Origin: Corynebacterium sp. SCR221107
GTDB taxonomy: Bacteria > Actinomycetota > Actinomycetes > Mycobacteriales > Mycobacteriaceae
DNA: 64,000 bases
Assembly: GCF_027886475.1 (NCBI RefSeq)
Contig: NZ_CP115670.1
Location: 1 to 64,000, forward strand
Direction of reading: 5' to 3'
The position numbers and the translations under genes are program-made. The notes below the pieces were generated by a model that was not told the origin of the DNA, did not search any database, and saw only the letters and a program-made list of their open reading frames with translations. Positions within the stretch are counted from its first letter, which is position 1. Every line of letters starts with the position of its first letter. This document shows positions 17,650-28,434 of the stretch, one piece after another.

Positions 17650-17901
17650 TTAGGCCTGTGGCCGGCGGCCTAAGGGGTGGGGGCCGGTTTCGGCGCGGTG
17701 GGGCTTGAGTATTTCGGCGGTAGCGGCGACGTCGTCAAGCATGCTGATGGCAAGTTGGCGCACCTCCTCGTCGGCAAGCGTGCGGGCGGCGGTGGAGACG
17801 ATCGCGCGGGCGGCGGCCTCTTGCTTGCTGGTGCCGCTTACCTGGGCGAGCAAGGTGAGCGCGCGATCTTGTTCCGGGGTCAACCTCAAAGTCATAGCCA
17901 T
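17650..17901 (-). CDS. Ribbon-helix-helix (CopG-type) protein, putative antitoxin
   Basis: An 83-residue protein. MTLRLTPEQDRALTLLAQ followed by SGTSKQEAAARAIVSTAAR fits a ribbon-helix-helix DNA-binding domain, and the C-terminal part is a disordered Pro/Arg-rich tail that could wrap a toxin. It precedes the Doc-like gene on the same strand and would autoregulate the pair. Its start faces gyrA; an inverted GGTATCA-GAATGATACC sequence at ~17933-17949, just upstream, is a candidate operator. Confidence 0.65.
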   Translation of the reverse strand: MAMTLRLTPEQDRALTLLAQVSGTSKQEAAARAIVSTAARTLADEEVRQLAISMLDDVAATAEILKPHRAETGPHPLGRRPQA

Positions 17902-18150
17902 GTCCGCGATGCTAGCGCAGCCAGCCCCGTTTTGGTATCAGAATGATACCGCTTTGTGGTGGTGTGGGCCTCCAGCGGGCAAATGAGGGCTAAAAAAGGG
18001 TGAATAAAGATGTTTGTGGATGAAAAATAGCGCGATAAATAGGTCCTGGGCGCCCCCAGACGCCGGGCACCCCGGTAGAATGAGGGGGTCTGTGGGCGCG
18101 CCCGCTATGAACGGGTAGCGCCTTGTATGCCAAGAGGAAATAGGTGACAT

Positions 18151-20736
<2,586 letters not shown>

Positions 20737-20738
20737 GA

Positions 20739-21080
20739 ATGGCCAGTAACAAGGTAGCGATCCGCTACGTTTCCCCGGTGTCGGCATTTAAGACCGCACT
20801 TGCCATCAACCTGGTGGGATTGGCTGCCTGGGTGATCTGCGTTGTGTTGGTGTACTTCGGCCTTGATACTGCGGGCATCTGGGTACAGGTCAACGACATC
20901 ATCGGTGGCATCGGTGGGGAACAGGCCATCACCTTTGGCCTCGTACTCTCTGTTGCCAGCCTCATCGGCGCCATCGTGGCTCTGGCGCTGGCCGTTCTCG
21001 CGCCACTGGCCGCGATCGTCTACAACGCAGTTGTCGACCTTTTCGGTGGCGTTCAGGTCACCTTGAGGGACGAAGACTAA
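20739..21080 (+). CDS. DUF3566 membrane protein downstream of gyrA
   Basis: A 113-residue protein with two membrane helices (residues ~17-42 and ~65-95) and a short charged C-terminus. Actinobacteria regularly encode a DUF3566 protein directly after gyrA; function is unknown. ATG 20739 is chosen over the in-frame GTG at 20733 because GAGGAG (20728-20733), inside the end of gyrA, is correctly spaced for it. It is co-transcribed with gyrA and ends at a strong terminator. Confidence 0.9.
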   Translation: MASNKVAIRYVSPVSAFKTALAINLVGLAAWVICVVLVYFGLDTAGIWVQVNDIIGGIGGEQAITFGLVLSVASLIGAIVALALAVLAPLAAIVYNAVVDLFGGVQVTLRDED

Positions 21081-21101
21081 CTGAAGATACCTCTTCACAA
21101 T

Positions 21102-21143
21102 AAAGGCCCGGTAATCCCTGTATCCAAGGATTACCGGGCCTTT
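21102..21143. terminator. Bidirectional terminator between gyrA operon and hmp
   Basis: AAAGGCCCGGTAATCC (21102-21117) pairs perfectly with GGATTACCGGGCCTTT (21128-21143). A on the left and T on the right suit both convergent transcripts. Confidence 0.9.
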
Positions 21144-21161
21144 ACCCGTGTGTGAAACCTG

Positions 21162-22340
21162 CTAGCTGACTAGCCAATCGTTCGGGCTAAACAGCTCAAA
21201 GTGGATGCGCGCCGGGTCCACGGTGGCGGCCGTGAGCTGCTCGCGAATGTCTTGGAGGAATCCGTTGCCGCCGCAGAGGTAGATCTCCGCACCCTCGGGC
21301 AGGTGCTCTGCGATGCTGAGGCGGTCGCCTTCCTTGCGATAAGCAACGACCAGCTGGGCGTCGGCAAGCGAAGAAACCAATGCCGCGACGTGCTCGCGCT
21401 GCGCATAGGCCTGCTCGGAATCGTCGGCATGCAACACGGTGACGGCGCGGCGAGAACCCGTGGTGGAAAGGTGCTCAAGCATGCCGACCATGGGGGTCGA
21501 GCCAATGCCTTGGGAAACCAAGACGACGGGGGCGTCGGACTCGTCCAGCACGAGGTCACCGGCCGCGAGTGTGGTCTCGATCTGATCGCCAACCTGGACG
21601 TTATCGCGCAGGAAGGTGGAGACCTCGCCATCGATCTGCACGGCGATGCGGTAGCGGTTCTCGTCGCCGGTCAGCAGGGAGTACTGGCGCAGCTGACGGG
21701 CGCCGTCAGGCAACACCACGCCGACGGAAGTGTACTGGCCAGGCCGTGGGGCAACGAGCGCGCCGGAATCGCTGGTGAGCTCAAACTCGTAGACGTTGTC
21801 GGTCAACTGGCGCTTGGCCGTGACGGTGACCGGGCGGAAGACATCGCCAGCGGCAACGTCGTTGGAGGCGTAGAGAGCCTCTTCGTAGTCGATGAGCACG
21901 TTGGCCATCAGCCAATACACGGCATCCCAGGCCTCTGCAACATCCGCGGTGACCACGTCGGCGCCGAGGACCTCGACGATGGCTGCGAAGAGGTGATCGT
22001 GGACGATCTGGTACTGATCGCGGGTGATTCCCAACGAGACGTGCTTGTGCCCGATGCGGGCGAGCATCTCCACTGGATCTGGTGCATTCGGGTCAACGAG
22101 CATGCTGGCGAAGGTGGCGATCGAGGCTGCTAGCGCCTTTTGCTGATCGCCCTGCTTCTGATTGCCTCGGTTGAAAGTGTCCGCGATCAGCTCTGGGTGG
22201 GCGGCGAACATCTTCTGATAGAAAAGCGGGGTGATCTCGTTGATCTTGGAGCCGACCAAAGGCAGGGTGGCCTTGATGGTGGCTTCGTGCTCGGGGCTAA
22301 GCCGCGCCTGCTTGGTCTGCGGCTCGGAGGCGATGAACAT
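21162..22340 (-). CDS. hmp: Flavohaemoglobin (nitric oxide dioxygenase)
   Basis: A 392-residue protein converting NO and O2 to nitrate with NAD(P)H. The globin domain (residues ~1-145) has the distal Tyr (PLFYQKMF, Tyr41), the distal Gln region and the proximal His in IGHKHVSLGI (His100). The FAD-binding part has RQYSLL, and the NAD part has LVSQGIGSTPMVGML and EIYLCGGNGFLQ. The start ATG 22340 is preferred because AAGGA precedes it and the globin begins there; a longer frame to 22454 has no family support. No NsrR-type site is recognised in the 278 bases upstream. Confidence 0.95.
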   Translation of the reverse strand: MFIASEPQTKQARLSPEHEATIKATLPLVGSKINEITPLFYQKMFAAHPELIADTFNRGNQKQGDQQKALAASIATFASMLVDPNAPDPVEMLARIGHKHVSLGITRDQYQIVHDHLFAAIVEVLGADVVTADVAEAWDAVYWLMANVLIDYEEALYASNDVAAGDVFRPVTVTAKRQLTDNVYEFELTSDSGALVAPRPGQYTSVGVVLPDGARQLRQYSLLTGDENRYRIAVQIDGEVSTFLRDNVQVGDQIETTLAAGDLVLDESDAPVVLVSQGIGSTPMVGMLEHLSTTGSRRAVTVLHADDSEQAYAQREHVAALVSSLADAQLVVAYRKEGDRLSIAEHLPEGAEIYLCGGNGFLQDIREQLTAATVDPARIHFELFSPNDWLVS

Positions 22341-22618
22341 ATAGCAATCCTTGAATGGACGAGGAGTGCAGCCGCTGACAACAAAGTGACAGCGAATGCA
22401 GTTGATCGATTCACGAAAGGTGGCCAGGAGCCACGTCCGTGATTGTCGGCGCAAGTCGACGACACCCCACGGTACAGGAATCCGAACAGGTCATGCGTAA
22501 ACGCGTCTATCGGCACAAGGCTGCTGCCATGAGCATGAGTTAGGCCCCAGGAAATATGTGATTACCTGCTGATTTGCCAATGATTGAAATCAATGTGTAA
22601 AGTTCTATCTCGTTCCCA

Positions 22619-22692
22619 GGGCCTATAGCTCAGTCGGTTAGAGCGCATCGCTGATAACGATGAGGTCGCAAGTTCGATTCTTGCTAGGCCCA
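22619..22692 (+). tRNA. tRNA-Ile (GAT)
   Basis: A 74-base cloverleaf: acceptor GGGCCTA/TAGGCCC, D-loop AGCTCAGTCGGTTAGAGC, anticodon GAT in CTGATAA, T-loop GTTCGATTC, discriminator A. CCA is not encoded. It is 11 bases from the following tRNA-Ala, the usual pair after gyrA. Confidence 0.97.
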
Positions 22693-22703
22693 CAAGGAAC
22701 AAT

Positions 22704-22776
22704 GGGGCATTAGCTCAATTGGTAGAGCATCTGCTTTGCAAGCAGAAGGTCAGGAGTTCGATTCTCCTATGCTCCA
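22704..22776 (+). tRNA. tRNA-Ala (TGC), copy 1
   Basis: A 73-base cloverleaf: acceptor GGGGCAT/ATGCTCC (with one G-T pair), anticodon TGC in CTTTGCAAG, T-loop GTTCGATTC, discriminator A. It is identical base for base to the gene at 37679-37751. Confidence 0.97.
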
Positions 22777-22784
22777 CAGCCCAC

Positions 22785-22820
22785 ACACCCTAGCGGAAGA
22801 GATTTCGCTAGGGTGTTTTC
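22785..22820 (+). terminator. Terminator of the tRNA-Ile/Ala unit
   Basis: ACACCCTAGCG (22785-22795) pairs with CGCTAGGGTGT (22806-22816), followed by TTTCTTTG. Confidence 0.85.
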
Positions 22821-23393
22821 TTTGTCCTTAAGGGCTAGATTCCCGATACGCTTATTAGCCCGCATCCGGCATCATCATGCTTGCCGACGACGCCACGGCG
22901 GATGGCGGACGCCAAATTGCCCCCGATAGTGTGTATTCATGGGGTGGTCGTCAAATTGCTGAAAGCGCCACGATTGTGCAAAAAACTGCCCTGAAAAGGT
23001 ATTTTGTATTCAAAACCATTGTTGCGATGGGTTAGGGATAGCAGTGGTGTTAGGAGGAAGGGGGCGTGGGAAAGCAGTCTTGCAAGACGACCGCACGGAC
23101 GTAAGGAAGCGCTGGTCAAGGGGGCCTGTGTGCGTCGGCAAGCACCAACGACGCACACAGTGAACGCGCCTGCAGTAGAAAAAGATGACAATCCACGCAT
23201 CGCGGAAACGAGGGAAAGAGGCGAGAAGGCGATGGGGGAGCATCATTGGCTCCGCGGACGGGGCGCGAAGGAGGCCTCATGCCCGTTGTGGACGTGAGAC
23301 CCACAACCAATATTGGGCATAAAATGGGCCTTGTTGATGAAGTCTACATCACACTCCGGAGATGCTAAGTCCTATAACGAATAGAGGTGCATC
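22821..23393. other. Gene-free stretch between tRNA-Ala and the HdeD-like gene
   Basis: No credible coding frame. Two dispersed-motif copies are present: ATGCTTGCCGACGACGCC (from 22877, with a 3-base insertion) in minus orientation and TGCGTCGGCAAGCACC (from 23131) in plus orientation. The last ~80 bases are A/T-rich and likely hold the promoter of the next gene. Confidence 0.45.
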
Positions 23394-23963
23394 GTGGAAA
23401 TTTTCGTCTCCGATCTTCGCGAACAAGGTCGCGCCTATCTGATCATAAGGGGGTTTTTGGCCCTCGCGGCGGGCATTGCCATCATCATCTGGCCGGGCAT
23501 TTCGCTCGATGTCATTTCCTTCATTGCGGCCGTGTGGGTGGCCAGTGATGGATTGATCGCCATCTATGCCTACTTCCGGGCGCGTCGAATCTCCAAGCTA
23601 GGGCTTGGGCTTTTCCGCCCCAGTGGATTCATGCTGCTAGAAGGTATCTTGCAGCTTATGGTCGCCGTCATCTTCGTGATGATGCCCACCGTCTTTGGCG
23701 GAGTCATGCTTGTGTTCTTCGCGCTGTTTGCGATCTGGCTGGCGGTGGTGAACATGACGGTCGCGCTTGGTATGCGCAGCCTAGCGTTGCCACGCTGGTG
23801 GGTATTCTTCCTCGTGGCATTCTTGGCGCTGCTGGTGGCTGTCGTGTTCATCGTCTACCCGATGGAGTCCATCACATCCATCCTTTGGTTCGTGGGAATC
23901 ACGGTGATACTGCAGGGAGCCGCACTGCTGGCCGTGGCTTTTGCCGATGGTGGGGTGAAGTAG
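23394..23963 (+). CDS. HdeD/DUF308-family membrane protein
   Basis: A 189-residue protein with six membrane helices and short loops, matching the HdeD/DUF308 layout of three helical hairpins: YLIIRGFLALAAGIAIIIWPG, then an AAVWVASDGLIAIYAYF helix, and finally FVGITVILQGAALLAVAF. HdeD proteins are linked to acid resistance in E. coli, but in actinobacteria the role is unknown. It starts at GTG 23394 with GAGGTG close upstream. It is monocistronic with a terminator after it. Confidence 0.85.
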   Translation: MEIFVSDLREQGRAYLIIRGFLALAAGIAIIIWPGISLDVISFIAAVWVASDGLIAIYAYFRARRISKLGLGLFRPSGFMLLEGILQLMVAVIFVMMPTVFGGVMLVFFALFAIWLAVVNMTVALGMRSLALPRWWVFFLVAFLALLVAVVFIVYPMESITSILWFVGITVILQGAALLAVAFADGGVK

Positions 23964-24388
23964 GAGTCCCACTTGTGTGAGCTTAAGAAATAATTCCGGC
24001 CTTGAAGGAGATCCTGGTCGGAATTTTTCTCATTTCAGCGCAGATTCCTCACGCAAACCACTGCTGTCACTTGGCGGCGGAAAAATGCAATCCTCGCGGC
24101 TGGGTAGGCAAAGGATGCACTCGAATGCCGGAAAAGGACCGGCCAAGGACGCTAGCGGTACCGCCCACGGTGGTAGGGTGCCCCCATTCTCACAGTTAGC
24201 TAATGTGCGCCTTTCCTTGCGTGGTGAGTGAAAGTGCAGACACACGTCCAAGCGGCAAAGAATTTGCAAATTCTTCCAAGTTTCGTTCGCAATTGGTGTG
24301 AATAACTTGTTGCGGGCGACCGGTGTTTTCCCCATCATTGTGGTCATATTCATTAACAAAACAAACAAAACTACATGAAGGAGGAGGC
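23964..24388. other. HdeD-sucC intergenic region with terminator
   Basis: A hairpin ATTCCGGCC/GGTCGGAAT followed by TTTTTC (23993-24027) ends the upstream gene. The remaining ~360 bases have no credible gene and form the sucC leader. TGTGAATAACTT near 24297 resembles a promoter or CRP-like half-site but is not diagnostic. Confidence 0.55.
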
Positions 24389-25609
24389 GTGGATCTCTAC
24401 GAGTACCAAGCTCGTGACCTTTTTGAAGCCCATGGCGTGCCCACCTTACGCGGTATCGTAGCCACCTCGGCCGTCCAAGCTCAGGAGGCGGCTGAGAAGC
24501 TGGGCACCCCAATAGTCGCGGTAAAAGCACAGGTCAAGGTCGGTGGACGTGGTAAGGCCGGAGGGGTCAAGCTTGCCCACAGCCCGCAGGAGGCCGCAGC
24601 GGCAGCGGAGAACATCCTCGGGCTGAACATCAAGGGGCATACGGTGCGCAAGGTGATGGTGGCAGCAGGCGCCGACATCGCCGAGGAGTACTACTTTTCT
24701 ATCCTGTTGGATCGCACCAAGCGCCGCTATCTTGCCATGCTCTCCAAAGAGGGCGGTGTGGAGATCGAGCAACTAGCCGCCGAAAACCCATCCGCCCTCA
24801 TCCGCCGCAGCTTTTCTCCGCTGGATGGTCTCACCGACACCCTCGCCCGTGACATGGCCTACGAAGCGGGCTTTGCCGACAAGGATGTGGCCAAGCTCGT
24901 GCCGGTGCTCAAGAAGCTGTACCGGGTCTATACGGAAGAAGATGCCACACTGGTTGAGGTCAACCCGCTAGTCAAGACCTCAAGCGGCGAGATCATAGCC
25001 TTAGACGGCAAGGTCACGGTCGATGAGAATGCCAGCTTTCGCCAGCCTCAACATGCGAGCTTGAAAGATCACGGCGCCATCGATCCTCTCGAGGTCAAGG
25101 CGCAGAATATGGGGCTGAACTATGTCAAACTGGATGGCAATGTTGGTGTGATCGGCAATGGCGCGGGCTTGGTCATGTCTACCCTCGATGTCGTTGCCTA
25201 TGCGGGCGAAGACTTACCGGGCTGCCCCAAGCCAGCCAACTTCCTTGACATCGGTGGCGGTGCGAACGCTGAGGTCATGGCCAATGGGCTCGAGGTGATC
25301 TTGAGCGATAGCAATGTCCGTTCCGTCTTCGTCAACGTCTTCGGCGGCATCACGGCCTGTGATGAGGTGGCAAAGGGCATCGTGCAGGCCTTCAAGATCT
25401 TGGCGTCGGCGGGCATCGAGCCGAAGCCGCTGGTGGTGCGTCTCGACGGCAACAATGCTGAACTCGGGCGCCGGGTCCTCACCGAGGCAAACCTGCGAAA
25501 ACTAGAGCAGGTCTCCACCATGGATGCCGCCGCGCGCCGGGCTGCCGAGCTCGCCGCTGATAGTCAGCTCTTGGCCGAGACCGACCTTATTGGCGCGAAC
25601 GCACGTTAG
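24389..25609 (+). CDS. sucC: Succinyl-CoA synthetase (ADP-forming) beta subunit
   Basis: A 406-residue ATP-grasp subunit of the TCA-cycle enzyme that makes ATP from succinyl-CoA. It has [17 protein letters not shown] at the start, [19 protein letters not shown] for nucleotide binding, VEVNPLV, and the C-terminal flavodoxin-like domain ([27 protein letters not shown]). The start is GTG 24389 with a perfect GGAGGAGG five bases upstream, rather than the longer in-frame ATG at 24323. sucD follows after 16 bases, so the two form an operon. Confidence 0.96.
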   Translation: MDLYEYQARDLFEAHGVPTLRGIVATSAVQAQEAAEKLGTPIVAVKAQVKVGGRGKAGGVKLAHSPQEAAAAAENILGLNIKGHTVRKVMVAAGADIAEEYYFSILLDRTKRRYLAMLSKEGGVEIEQLAAENPSALIRRSFSPLDGLTDTLARDMAYEAGFADKDVAKLVPVLKKLYRVYTEEDATLVEVNPLVKTSSGEIIALDGKVTVDENASFRQPQHASLKDHGAIDPLEVKAQNMGLNYVKLDGNVGVIGNGAGLVMSTLDVVAYAGEDLPGCPKPANFLDIGGGANAEVMANGLEVILSDSNVRSVFVNVFGGITACDEVAKGIVQAFKILASAGIEPKPLVVRLDGNNAELGRRVLTEANLRKLEQVSTMDAAARRAAELAADSQLLAETDLIGANAR

Positions 25610-25625
25610 AAAAGGATTACTCATC

Positions 25626-26564
25626 ATGGCTATCTTCCTTGATTCCAGCTCCCGCATCATCGTCCAGGGCATGACCGGTTCGGAGGGGCTCAAGCACACC
25701 AAAAGAATGCTCGAAGCCGGCTCCACCATCGTCGGTGGTGTCAACCCCCGCAAGGCTGGAGAGACCGTAAGCGTTGAGGGTTCAGACATCCCCGTTTTTG
25801 GATCCGTACGTGAGGCGATGCGGGCCACCGACGCCAACGTCACCGTCATCTTTGTGCCCGCTCCTTTTACCAAGCAAGCCGCGGAGGAGGCCATCCGCGC
25901 CCACATTCCATTGGTGGTCATCATCACCGAAGGCGTGCCGGTCAAAGACACCGCTGAGCTTTATGCGCTGGCGCGGGAATCGGATACCCGAATCATCGGC
26001 CCAAACTGTCCGGGGCTGTACTCCCCGGAGCAGTCCAACGCAGGCATTATCCCTGCCGACACCGCGCCGAAGGCAGGGCCGATCGGGCTGGTGAGCAAAT
26101 CCGGCACCCTGACCTACCAGATGATGTACGAGCTTGCGGACATCGGCTTTTCCACCTGCGTTGGTATCGGCGGCGATCCGATCATCGGCACCACCCACAT
26201 CACCGCGATCGAGGCTTTCGAAAACGATCCCGATACCGAGGTCATCATCATGATCGGTGAGATCGGTGGCGACGCTGAGGAATACGCGGCCGCCTACATC
26301 AAGGAACACGTCACCAAGCCGGTTGTTGCCTACATCGCCGGATTTACCGCACCGGAGGGCAAGACCATGGGACATGCCGGGGCGATTGTGTCCGGTAGCT
26401 CGGGTACTGCCCAGGGAAAGAAGGACGCGCTGGAAGCCGCCGGAGTAAAGGTGGGCAGAACCCCGTCCCAGGCCGCGCAGCTTGTTCGGGAGGTGCTGGA
26501 ACTCGGTGGAAAGTCCCAGCAAAAGGGGATAAAGACGCAGGAATTTGCCTCTTTGTCCACCTAA
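25626..26564 (+). CDS. sucD: Succinyl-CoA synthetase alpha subunit
   Basis: A 312-residue CoA-binding subunit partnered with SucC. It shows [21 protein letters not shown] at the N-terminus, [10 protein letters not shown], and the phospho-histidine loop GHAGAIVSG with His near 250. ATG 25626 is used because AAAGGA precedes it and the family begins there. The gene is the last housekeeping gene before the mobile island; 73 bases later the strand and composition change. No convincing terminator separates it from the convergent island gene, only TTTTGGCTATTTTTGGC repeats near 26622. Confidence 0.96.
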   Translation: MAIFLDSSSRIIVQGMTGSEGLKHTKRMLEAGSTIVGGVNPRKAGETVSVEGSDIPVFGSVREAMRATDANVTVIFVPAPFTKQAAEEAIRAHIPLVVIITEGVPVKDTAELYALARESDTRIIGPNCPGLYSPEQSNAGIIPADTAPKAGPIGLVSKSGTLTYQMMYELADIGFSTCVGIGGDPIIGTTHITAIEAFENDPDTEVIIMIGEIGGDAEEYAAAYIKEHVTKPVVAYIAGFTAPEGKTMGHAGAIVSGSSGTAQGKKDALEAAGVKVGRTPSQAAQLVREVLELGGKSQQKGIKTQEFASLST

Positions 26565-26637
26565 CACTCGAACCTATGTCACTGGGACAATTGACCAGCG
26601 TTTATGTTCGGTTTTTGACGGTTTTGGCTATTTTTGG

Positions 26638-27813
26638 CTATTTCCCATCTTCGTCCTCAAACAGAGTGGGGGGAGCGCTGAATTCAAGTGGGTGTCGAAT
26701 AGTCAGCCTGTTTGACTGCTTTAGAACACTTCCTTGAAAGTACACTTTGTCCGATGCTCGGAACCACCTGTAGAACTCATCAAGCCGCGCATTGTCAACA
26801 TCGTGGTGAACAACTTCAATGGTTGCACGACGACCTTCGCCCGGATTCTTTCCGCCGCGGTGTGCATCCATCACTGTGATTACAGATCCGTTGTCCTCTC
26901 GGATGATGCCCTTGATTATTCCATCGAGTGGCTCGGGCTCAGGCGCCGTCGGTTTGAAACGCTTGGATACTGACGTGAGAAGATCGCGCGCATCATTAGG
27001 AACAACGAATTCTGTAGGAAGGTTCTTGGCTTCTGGAGTGATTGAATGCGAAGGTGCCCATTGAAACTTTGCGTATGCATCGGAGCCGTCGGTTGGGATG
27101 AGGTCAGTTACGGCGGTCAGGAATTCTTTCGAAATACCAGATTCAACTAAGTCTCTGATGGCATCCCGACTCGTTGGCTCTTTATTCGGGTCAATGACTT
27201 TCTCAAACATTTTCTCGAATGCCAAGGCGACGGTTTGGGTTACCTTGCGGTATTCAGTCGGCACTACATGGGCTTGTCCACTCAGATCATGCGATGTCTG
27301 TGGATCTCCGACCTCAACGTAGACAGGTAGAACGTAAGACCCTTGTTCGGTGAAACCGGCTTGAATCTTATGGAAAAGCCTTTTCGATGAAGCCGGAAAA
27401 GCATCGCCAATTACTTCAGTAGGGCTCTGGCACGTGATTGAGGCTGCCCTGAAGATTCGACCAGTACCAGAAAACAGTCGGCTGACATCGCTTAGAGGGG
27501 CGGTAGATACTCCGAGGCTTTTTTCAAGATTGACATTGATCGCGAACCGTGAAATATCGACAGTCCTGAATTCGATTTCATTTCGGATGTCGAGTTCGGA
27601 CATTCTGAAATGGTCGCTTAGTCGCTTCAAAAGTCCAGAAACAGCAATTGGGTCGGTCTCAAAGTGCTGAGGAATACCTATGAGAGTTTCGAGTTGGGAA
27701 TCTTCCATCGGGCCCCAGAGCGCGCCCATTGGTCCCGTGGACTTTTCAGTCCAAGACTTCGAGGACAGCCAGGAGGTCAAACTTTCATTCGAGAGAAAAT
27801 GCTGATCAGTCAT
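26638..27813 (-). CDS. Unknown 391-residue protein coupled to a DUF4365 protein
   Basis: I do not recognise this family. The product is soluble, acidic and without signal or membrane segments. The N-terminal half has FSGTGRIFRAASITCQSPTEVIGDAFP and a beta-rich stretch SYVLPVYVEVGD. The last ~90 residues look like a small beta-barrel (GIIREDNGSVITVMDA, RRATIEVVHHDV, VYFQGSVLKQSNRLTI), perhaps OB-like. ATG 27813 is preferred over the longer frame to 27849: it overlaps the stop of the upstream gene by eight bases (ATGACTGA) and ACAGGAGACGGA lies ahead. The strict coupling to a nuclease-like DUF4365 gene in an island next to an integrase suggests a two-component defence cargo; this is inference. 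Confidence 0.75.
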   Translation of the reverse strand: MTDQHFLSNESLTSWLSSKSWTEKSTGPMGALWGPMEDSQLETLIGIPQHFETDPIAVSGLLKRLSDHFRMSELDIRNEIEFRTVDISRFAINVNLEKSLGVSTAPLSDVSRLFSGTGRIFRAASITCQSPTEVIGDAFPASSKRLFHKIQAGFTEQGSYVLPVYVEVGDPQTSHDLSGQAHVVPTEYRKVTQTVALAFEKMFEKVIDPNKEPTSRDAIRDLVESGISKEFLTAVTDLIPTDGSDAYAKFQWAPSHSITPEAKNLPTEFVVPNDARDLLTSVSKRFKPTAPEPEPLDGIIKGIIREDNGSVITVMDAHRGGKNPGEGRRATIEVVHHDVDNARLDEFYRWFRASDKVYFQGSVLKQSNRLTIRHPLEFSAPPTLFEDEDGK

Positions 27814-28333
27814 TTCCGTCTCCTGTTCCTGGTAGGCCGAAAGATTCAATCACGAGCGAGCGCCAGAGCGCAACCGAATTGGGTCCGATCGATTGATCTT
27901 TTGGAAAGTGAATGCGTCTCGCGGTCGTGCTTCCTGTGGCTAAGTGGTTTCGGGAAAAATCATCAACTCGAACCCAATGGGAGTCACATGTAAATAGAGT
28001 TCTGCTTTTCTCGAATTCTATCCACTTAGACCGTTCTTTTTCATGGATGACGGTGAGCACCAAGATGACAGGTATGCGAGATTGAGCCCACTTTTCCATC
28101 CACTCGTATTCGAGGTCGAACGCGTACATGCCTTTGGTTTGAATCGGCGATGCGGTTGACTTCAACTGAACCCGTAGGTCGGCCTCTGGAAAGGCAAAAG
28201 TGCAGTCTTTGGCGAGGTGATCTTGTCCGGGGCTAGTTAGCGACACCTCTACAGCGCTGTGCGCGGCAAGAGCGTATGCCAGCCCCTGACCGATTACCTC
28301 TTTACAGGCATCTTCAGACAAGACCGTGCCCAT
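27806..28333 (-). CDS. DUF4365-like protein, possible PD-(D/E)xK-type nuclease fold
   Basis: A 175-residue protein resembling DUF4365: an N-terminal helix (SEDACKEVIGQGLAYALA), an acidic residue before a strand (HLAKDCTFAFPEADLRVQLKST) giving a D...QLK core, then EYEWMEKWAQSRIPVILVLTVIHEKERSKWIEF, where DUF4365 proteins typically have a yl...P-vllV...W pattern. The D-x(n)-QxK core is what one expects of a restriction-endonuclease-like fold, so nucleic-acid binding or cutting is plausible. The start is ATG 28333, with GGGAGG seven bases upstream on the minus strand; a TTG at 28348 extends the frame but lies before that site. It is the first gene of a coupled pair. Confidence 0.6.
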   Translation of the reverse strand: MGTVLSEDACKEVIGQGLAYALAAHSAVEVSLTSPGQDHLAKDCTFAFPEADLRVQLKSTASPIQTKGMYAFDLEYEWMEKWAQSRIPVILVLTVIHEKERSKWIEFEKSRTLFTCDSHWVRVDDFSRNHLATGSTTARRIHFPKDQSIGPNSVALWRSLVIESFGLPGTGDGND

Positions 28334-28384
28334 AGCCCTGCCTCCCAAGTTCTATGTCGATGGAATATCAAAAGGACAGTATAT

Positions 28385-28413
28385 GGCAGGAATGGGCAGG
28401 ATTAGGCAGGATT
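28385..28413 (+). repeat. Three tandem 10-base repeats beside the integrase 3' end
   Basis: GGCAGGAAT (28385), GGCAGGATT (28395) and GGCAGGATT (28405) recur at exact 10-base spacing, one helical turn, and a fourth degenerate GGCAATA follows at 28416. They lie 22 bases past the integrase stop. Arm-type integrase-binding repeats near an attachment site would look like this, but no core could be identified. Confidence 0.5.
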
Positions 28414-28434
28414 GTGGCAATATACCCACAAACG

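Noticed and set aside
28385-28421. CRISPR array
   Set aside because: The repeats are only 10 bases, directly adjacent and without spacers; no cas genes are present.
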